Assembly: GCA_019347945.1 (NCBI GenBank)
Contig: JAHWKK010000001.1
Coordinates: 193,299-257,298, forward strand
Direction: 5' to 3'
DNA: 64,000 bases
Origin: Acidobacteriota bacterium
GTDB taxonomy: Bacteria > Acidobacteriota > Thermoanaerobaculia > Gp7-AA8 > JAHWKK01
Part shown: in pieces, positions 59,794-64,000 of the stretch
How the letters are laid out: every line of letters starts with the position of its first letter
Position numbering within the stretch: position 1 is the first letter of the stretch
Notes under the pieces: model-generated
Told to the model about the DNA's origin: nothing
Databases searched by the model: none
Seen by the model: the letters and a program-made list of their open reading frames with translations, nothing else
Position numbers and translations under genes: made by a program

Positions 59794-62087
59794 GAACGCC
59801 CCCGGTCTCGATTCAAGGCTGCGATGTTTCGGATCTCTTCGTCTTCGGGAAACCTCCGGCGGGCTTCAGCGGTCCAGAATCGTACTCCCTCTTCGTCACC
59901 CACCGCCCGGAGAACGTCGATCGCTGCGAGATAGCCGGCGGCGGTCGGGACCTCATCGATCAACCTCCGAAGTACCCGCGTCGCTTCCTCGTTCCGCCCC
60001 TCGGACAGATGGAGGAGAATCAGATTCCGATACGGTTCCGGCCGCCGGAAAAGCCGGATCTCCTCCTCGAACGCGGCGACGGCCTCCGCCGTGCGCCCGA
60101 GGCGCGCGAGGGCATCACCGCGGTAGAAATGAAGGCTCTGAACCGGGGGCTTCCCCGCTTCGTCGAGCAGATCGCGCGCACGGTCGAAATATACCAGCGC
60201 CTGCTCCGGTCTCTGCTGGTGCAGCTCCAGCGCCCCGAGCGCAATCGCCGCCATCGGATGACTCTCTGCCGCCTGCAACGCTTCGCGGAAGCGAGCAGTC
60301 GCTTCTTCGAAATTCCCGCGTCTGAGTGCGACGTTGCCCAGAATCTCGTTCGCTTTCAGCGGATCGTACTGCAAGAGGATCTCCGCGTGACTCGCCGCTT
60401 CGTCGAGTCTCCCGAGCCGGAGCGCGATCTCCGCCACGAGCTGCACGATCTGCATTGCCCCCGGTGCCAGCCGGAGTGCCCGCTTCGCCGATTCGATCGC
60501 GTCGTCCGGTCTTTCGAGCGCGTCGAGGGACCGAGCCCGCAGGCCCCAGGCGTCCGCCATCCTCGGGTTCCCCGCCACGAGCTCGTCGGTCAGGCGGAGC
60601 GCTGCGGCGTGTCGTCCCGCCATGAAGTGCTCGAAGGCCTTTCTCAGGTCGCGAAAGCTTCCGATCTCGTCCTTCGGATCCGGGAGCTCACCGCCGGGAT
60701 CGACGCTCACTGCCGTTCCGAGATAGCCGAGTGCAGCGAGCTTTCGCGCCTGCTCGGGATCCACCGTCGCCGGGGCAGGGGCTTGCCGGATGTGAGGTTC
60801 GAGCCTCTCGCGCATCGCCGCCGCGACACGCCTCTGTTCCTCCCGGAGATCATGCCTCTGGGCCGGGTCGGACCCGAGATCGTACAGCTCCGGGCGGGGA
60901 GCGTGAATATATTGGTACCGGCCGTCCGTCAGAGAGTGGATCTCGCTCCACCCGAAATGGAGCCTCCCGTAGTAGCTCTCGCTCAGGACATCGCGGGTGT
61001 CGCCGTCGCGGAGGTCGAGGAGTGACCGGCCCGCAGGCTCCGATTCGAGATGCAGACCTGCCAGTCGCGCAACTGTCGGAAGTACGTCGACGAGCTGTGC
61101 AGGAGCGGACACGGTCGTTCCCCGGCGCTCCGAGTGTGGCAGCTTCACGATGAGCGGAACCTGGATCGCCCAGCGGTATACGAAGATGCCATGCTCGTCC
61201 TCCCCATGCTCGCCGAGACCCTCTCCATGGTCCGACAACAGAATGATCGTCGCTCGATCGTATAACCCCTCCTGCCTCAGGAACGAAAAGAAATCCCCCA
61301 GCACGTGATCGACCCAGGCAATCTCGCCATCATACGGCTCGTGGCGGTAGCGAGTCGCGAAGGGTTCCGGAGGAGCGTAGGGAGTGTGAGGATCGTAAAG
61401 ATGGAGCATGTAGAACGAACGTCCCTCGCGATGCGTGCGCAACCAGTCGCTGGCAATGCGCACCGCCTCCGCTCCATCCCTCTGGAGACTCGACATCGCG
61501 ATCATCTCGGAGCTGTCGCCGGTTTCGAAATGGTCTTCGTAATCGTCGAAACCCCGTGCGATACCGGAGTCCTTTCTCATCACGTAGGAGGAGACGACCG
61601 CACCGGTGGCATAGCCCTCCTTTTTTAATAGCTCCGGCAGTGTCGGAATGCCGCTGCCGAGCGTATAGCCGATGTTGTCACGGACGCCGGTGTCGGCGGG
61701 AAGTCGCCCCGTCAGAATGTTCGCGTGTGAGGGGAGCGTCAGGGGAGCGTGCGCGAACGCGCGCTCGAAGAGGATTGCATCCTTCCGAAAGAGATCGATG
61801 CTTGGCGTCTCCACGCCGCGATATCCATACGCGGGAAGGCGGTCCGACCGGAGGGTATCGATGGAGATCAGGATGATCGGCCCGTCAGCGACTCCGGAAG
61901 TGCGGCTACAGGTGGAGAACAATCCGGTCAGCGCCGTTGCTGCGACGAGCAGTGCGAGCGTGCCGGCCGGCCCGCGCCAGCCGCCTCGAGAAGTCGGGGT
62001 GGAATGAGAAGCCGCGGCAGCGCCGCCCTCGGAGCCGGCACCCCGTAATCCGCGTTGGGCGGCTGCCCTGTTCGTTTCTGAAGTCAT
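59790..62087 (-). CDS. Membrane-anchored sulfatase-fold protein with TPR tail (first copy)
   Basis: From ATG 62087 the 765-residue protein has a cytoplasmic N-terminal stretch, a membrane anchor (about residues 40-58), then the sulfatase-superfamily domain: I-S-I-D-T-L-R-S-D, nucleophile region L-T-L-P-S-H-A-N-I-L-T-G, and L-S-D-H-G-E-G-L-G-E-H-G-E. A TPR block covers about 500-760. As in the second copy the Cys of the sulfatase motif is Thr. Upstream the TonB receptor ends with a terminator, so this gene likely has its own promoter in the ~90 bp before 62087. It starts the sulfatase-VWA-VWA-sulfatase unit. Confidence 0.88.
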   Translation of the reverse strand: MTSETNRAAAQRGLRGAGSEGGAAAASHSTPTSRGGWRGPAGTLALLVAATALTGLFSTCSRTSGVADGPIILISIDTLRSDRLPAYGYRGVETPSIDLFRKDAILFERAFAHAPLTLPSHANILTGRLPADTGVRDNIGYTLGSGIPTLPELLKKEGYATGAVVSSYVMRKDSGIARGFDDYEDHFETGDSSEMIAMSSLQRDGAEAVRIASDWLRTHREGRSFYMLHLYDPHTPYAPPEPFATRYRHEPYDGEIAWVDHVLGDFFSFLRQEGLYDRATIILLSDHGEGLGEHGEDEHGIFVYRWAIQVPLIVKLPHSERRGTTVSAPAQLVDVLPTVARLAGLHLESEPAGRSLLDLRDGDTRDVLSESYYGRLHFGWSEIHSLTDGRYQYIHAPRPELYDLGSDPAQRHDLREEQRRVAAAMRERLEPHIRQAPAPATVDPEQARKLAALGYLGTAVSVDPGGELPDPKDEIGSFRDLRKAFEHFMAGRHAAALRLTDELVAGNPRMADAWGLRARSLDALERPDDAIESAKRALRLAPGAMQIVQLVAEIALRLGRLDEAASHAEILLQYDPLKANEILGNVALRRGNFEEATARFREALQAAESHPMAAIALGALELHQQRPEQALVYFDRARDLLDEAGKPPVQSLHFYRGDALARLGRTAEAVAAFEEEIRLFRRPEPYRNLILLHLSEGRNEEATRVLRRLIDEVPTAAGYLAAIDVLRAVGDEEGVRFWTAEARRRFPEDEEIRNIAALNRDRGRS

Positions 62088-62179
62088 CGGCGGTGATTGC
62101 GGCTCGTCGGGGAAGACCTCACGAGCTGCCGCGCCTCTCGGCGGCGAGTTTTGGGTTGTTTCCAAGGTTTGCCGAATCC

Positions 62180-62217
62180 AAAAAAAGACCCGCTGAGGGC
62201 TTATTCCCCAGCGGGTC
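62180..62217 (-). terminator. Rho-independent terminator of the TonB receptor gene
   Basis: On the minus strand the 9-bp arms GACCCGCTG and CAGCGGGTC form a stem with a ~13-nt loop, followed by a run of seven T (plus-strand A-tract 62180-62186). It lies 27 bp after the receptor stop and ends that transcript before the sulfatase-fold gene. Confidence 0.92.
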
Positions 62218-62243
62218 TCTTGCTGCACGCTTCCGCGTTAAGC

Positions 62244-64000
62244 TCAGAAGTTGATACGGGCTCCGAAGCGGATCACCCGCGGGCTCTGCAGCTCATTGAC
62301 GCGATTGCCGGCTGCTCGAGGACCGGTATCGGTCGCGATCAGTCCCTGCCGCTGCATCACCGGACGCTCGTTGGTGACGTTGAAAGCATCCGCCGAGATT
62401 GTCAGACCCACCGTGTCCGCGATCCGGAACTCCTTCGCGAGCCGGAGATCCAGATTGACGATGTCATCCAGGCGCCGCGCATCCGGCTCCGGCGACACCA
62501 TGATCGTCTTGGTTCCCTCGGTACGCGTAGCGACTACATCGTGCCGGTACGGGACCGCATATCCTTCACGCATGGTGAGTGAGGCTCCGAAGTTGATCCC
62601 GAAGGGGAACTGATAGAGCCCCGAGATGCTCGAGGACCAGCCGGCATTCATCCAGACTTCGCCCTTGTCGCCGCTGCCCGCCGAGCGCTGCACGACCTGC
62701 GCATCGTCACAGGTGGTGCATCCGGTGGAATTCGAGAGTTGACGGGTCGGATCCCCGGCGGGGAAGCCCCCGGGACCGACATTCTGCCTGTGGTCGTTCC
62801 AGGCGACGTTGCCGCGCAGCATCCAGCGGTTCGACAGACGCTTCGTGGCGACGAGCTCGACTCCGTCGAAGGTCTGGTCGTAGTCGGGGCGATTCGTCAG
62901 CACTCCCCACAGCGGCCGGTCATTGCCTTCCCTGAGACCGAAGACCGGGACACTGTAGCTGGTGCCGTCCGGGAGCTGTCCAGTGGCCGTATCGACCTGC
63001 TCGTAATCCGCGGTCGAGTAGAAATCCCCCGCACCACGAGTCTTCTCGAACTGGGTCCAGACGAAGTCGTCCATGCGGCGATGGGTGTAGTTGAGGCCGA
63101 GAGTGAATTCCGGCATCAGCTCGTGCTCCACGCCGATGATGTACTCGGTGGTCTGCGGAGGATCCATATCGAAGTCGATGCGGGTAGTGGTTCCCGTTGC
63201 CCCGGTGGGATCCTCGGGATTGATGTAGTACGGCGCCAGCCACTGATTGGGGAACCCGAGGGTCGTCAGGTCCAGGGTTTCACCCGGGTCGAGACGCTTG
63301 TTCTGATCCCTGTCCTCGAACATCATCAGATACCCGGAGATCCAGGGGAATGGGTTCGCCGCCGTGATGGTGGCGGCGCTGAGCTGATCGACGTACTGAT
63401 TGTACGCCGCCCGGATCAGCGTCCGCCGCGTCGTCCCCAGCGCGTAGGTAGCACCGATTCTCGGCGAGATACTCGTCCACTCGAGACTCCGCTGGTCGCC
63501 CGGATAGGTCGCCTGCGGCAGAAGCTCGGGGAGAACCGGGTTCCCCGCCACGGTCGTGGCCAGGTTCTTTGATTCCTGAATATCGTAGCGTGCGCCCACC
63601 TGCAGGGTCAGGTTACCCACAAGAATGGTGTCGCCGACGTAGAAATCGGTGTAGTTGCTCTCGTAGTTCTGGTCGACGTTACGGCCCACAATCGCAAGGC
63701 CGCAATTTGCCGGATCGGCTCCAAGCGGAGCACAGAGGCTTCCGACAGTTCCGAAGAGAAGGACGTTGCCCCCACCCGGCCACAGTCCGATCGTATTCAC
63801 CGGCGTATCACGATAACCGAAGCCGAACTTCAGCTCGTGGTTCAATGCGGCAGTGTCGAAAAACGTCGAGCCGTCGAGGCGGTACTGATCCTGCGGGCGG
63901 GTCGTCTCGTAATGCAGGAAGCTGCCGCGCCAGATGCGATCGTGATCCCGCCATACCGGGGTATCGAGCCCTCCCTCCGGCGTGAGCTGGAATCCGCCAC
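62244..64000 (-). CDS. TonB-dependent outer-membrane receptor, C-terminal part (5' end outside window)
   Basis: About 585 residues are visible, reading in-frame to the window edge; the start, signal peptide and plug domain lie beyond it. The segment is a beta barrel with many aromatic-belted strands (for example T-Y-A-L-G-T-T-R-R-T-L-I-R-A-A-Y-N-Q-Y, L-G-L-N-Y-T-H-R-R-M-D-D-F-V-W) and ends with a C-terminal Phe (F-G-A-R-I-N-F), as required for barrel insertion. It resembles carboxypeptidase-regulatory-domain TonB receptors common in Acidobacteria and Bacteroidetes. Ligand unknown. A TTG at 63845 is not a real start because the frame continues upstream. Confidence 0.9.
   Translation of the reverse strand, partial: GGFQLTPEGGLDTPVWRDHDRIWRGSFLHYETTRPQDQYRLDGSTFFDTAALNHELKFGFGYRDTPVNTIGLWPGGGNVLLFGTVGSLCAPLGADPANCGLAIVGRNVDQNYESNYTDFYVGDTILVGNLTLQVGARYDIQESKNLATTVAGNPVLPELLPQATYPGDQRSLEWTSISPRIGATYALGTTRRTLIRAAYNQYVDQLSAATITAANPFPWISGYLMMFEDRDQNKRLDPGETLDLTTLGFPNQWLAPYYINPEDPTGATGTTTRIDFDMDPPQTTEYIIGVEHELMPEFTLGLNYTHRRMDDFVWTQFEKTRGAGDFYSTADYEQVDTATGQLPDGTSYSVPVFGLREGNDRPLWGVLTNRPDYDQTFDGVELVATKRLSNRWMLRGNVAWNDHRQNVGPGGFPAGDPTRQLSNSTGCTTCDDAQVVQRSAGSGDKGEVWMNAGWSSSISGLYQFPFGINFGASLTMREGYAVPYRHDVVATRTEGTKTIMVSPEPDARRLDDIVNLDLRLAKEFRIADTVGLTISADAFNVTNERPVMQRQGLIATDTGPRAAGNRVNELQSPRVIRFGARINF

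Noticed and set aside
63843-63845. TTG start for the TonB receptor at 63845
   Set aside because: The frame continues in sensible barrel-like sequence to the window edge, so the gene starts outside.

Overview
The window is a 64 kb stretch of a high-GC, Gram-negative bacterial chromosome. It has outer-membrane proteins (FadL/OmpP1-like, TonB-dependent receptor), lipoproteins, a soluble lytic transglycosylase, O-antigen ligase-like and glycosyltransferase genes, and two tandem VWFA-related proteins of the kind that is abundant in Acidobacteriota. An acidobacterial origin (possibly Thermoanaerobaculia-like) is my inference from gene content and style; no rRNA or marker phylogeny is available here. 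No tRNA, rRNA, CRISPR array, transposase or integrase was seen.

Layout. 1-2710: ribosome/tRNA housekeeping operon (rpsP end, khpA, a fused rimM-trmD, rplS, rnhB), followed by a large acidic TPR protein (2723-5611) and a TSUP transporter/DUF1634 pair (5624-6750). 6724-11104 (minus): glycosyltransferase, arcA, arcC and thiL, the last three joined by 4-bp stop/start overlaps. 11170-15832 (plus): Trm112-like protein, O-antigen ligase-like protein, then an ECF sigma factor, a zinc-finger anti-sigma factor with HEAT-like repeats and a DUF4097-type secreted protein in one overlapping unit. 15842-25236: secreted unknowns, a BNR/Asp-box protein, a GAF-domain protein, FmdB-type zinc ribbon, a GT-C-like membrane protein, DUF4442 and an M64 peptidase. 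25261-26362: sufT flanked on both sides by inverted arrays of 7-bp repeats; the 3' end of yqeY is built from the same repeats.

26837-41956 is a block of metabolic and respiratory genes: FAD/Fe-S dehydrogenase, PPC-domain protein, enolase-superfamily enzyme, PoxB-like ThDP enzyme, CaCA antiporter, a five-gene caa3-type oxidase operon, and a GH15 glucoamylase-like enzyme. The block is bounded by two direct copies of the last ~80-87 bp of the slt gene: a decayed copy at 26790-26868 and the intact copy at 42065-42151. The simplest reading is that a ~15.2 kb segment was inserted between slt and yqeY, which once overlapped, and that the FAD/Fe-S dehydrogenase now ends in residues that came from slt.

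42066-53056: slt, a PH-like membrane protein, proS, a FadL-like porin, a luciferase-like monooxygenase, an alpha/beta hydrolase, a PaaI-type thioesterase truncated by a heptad-repeat array, and a TIGR02587/TIGR02588-like pair. 53031-53345 holds a frameshifted PKD-domain remnant. 53349-64000 (minus) is a secretion/envelope cluster: TonB-dependent receptor (5' end outside the window), terminator, sulfatase-fold/TPR protein, two VWFA-related paralogs, and a second sulfatase-fold/TPR protein. The order is mirror-like, and both sulfatase-fold proteins have Thr where true sulfatases have the formylglycine Cys.

The most unusual observations are the slt-repeat-bounded 15 kb block, the inverted pairs of heptanucleotide arrays that sit at gene 3' ends and have altered two proteins, and the sulfatase/VWA/VWA/sulfatase cluster.
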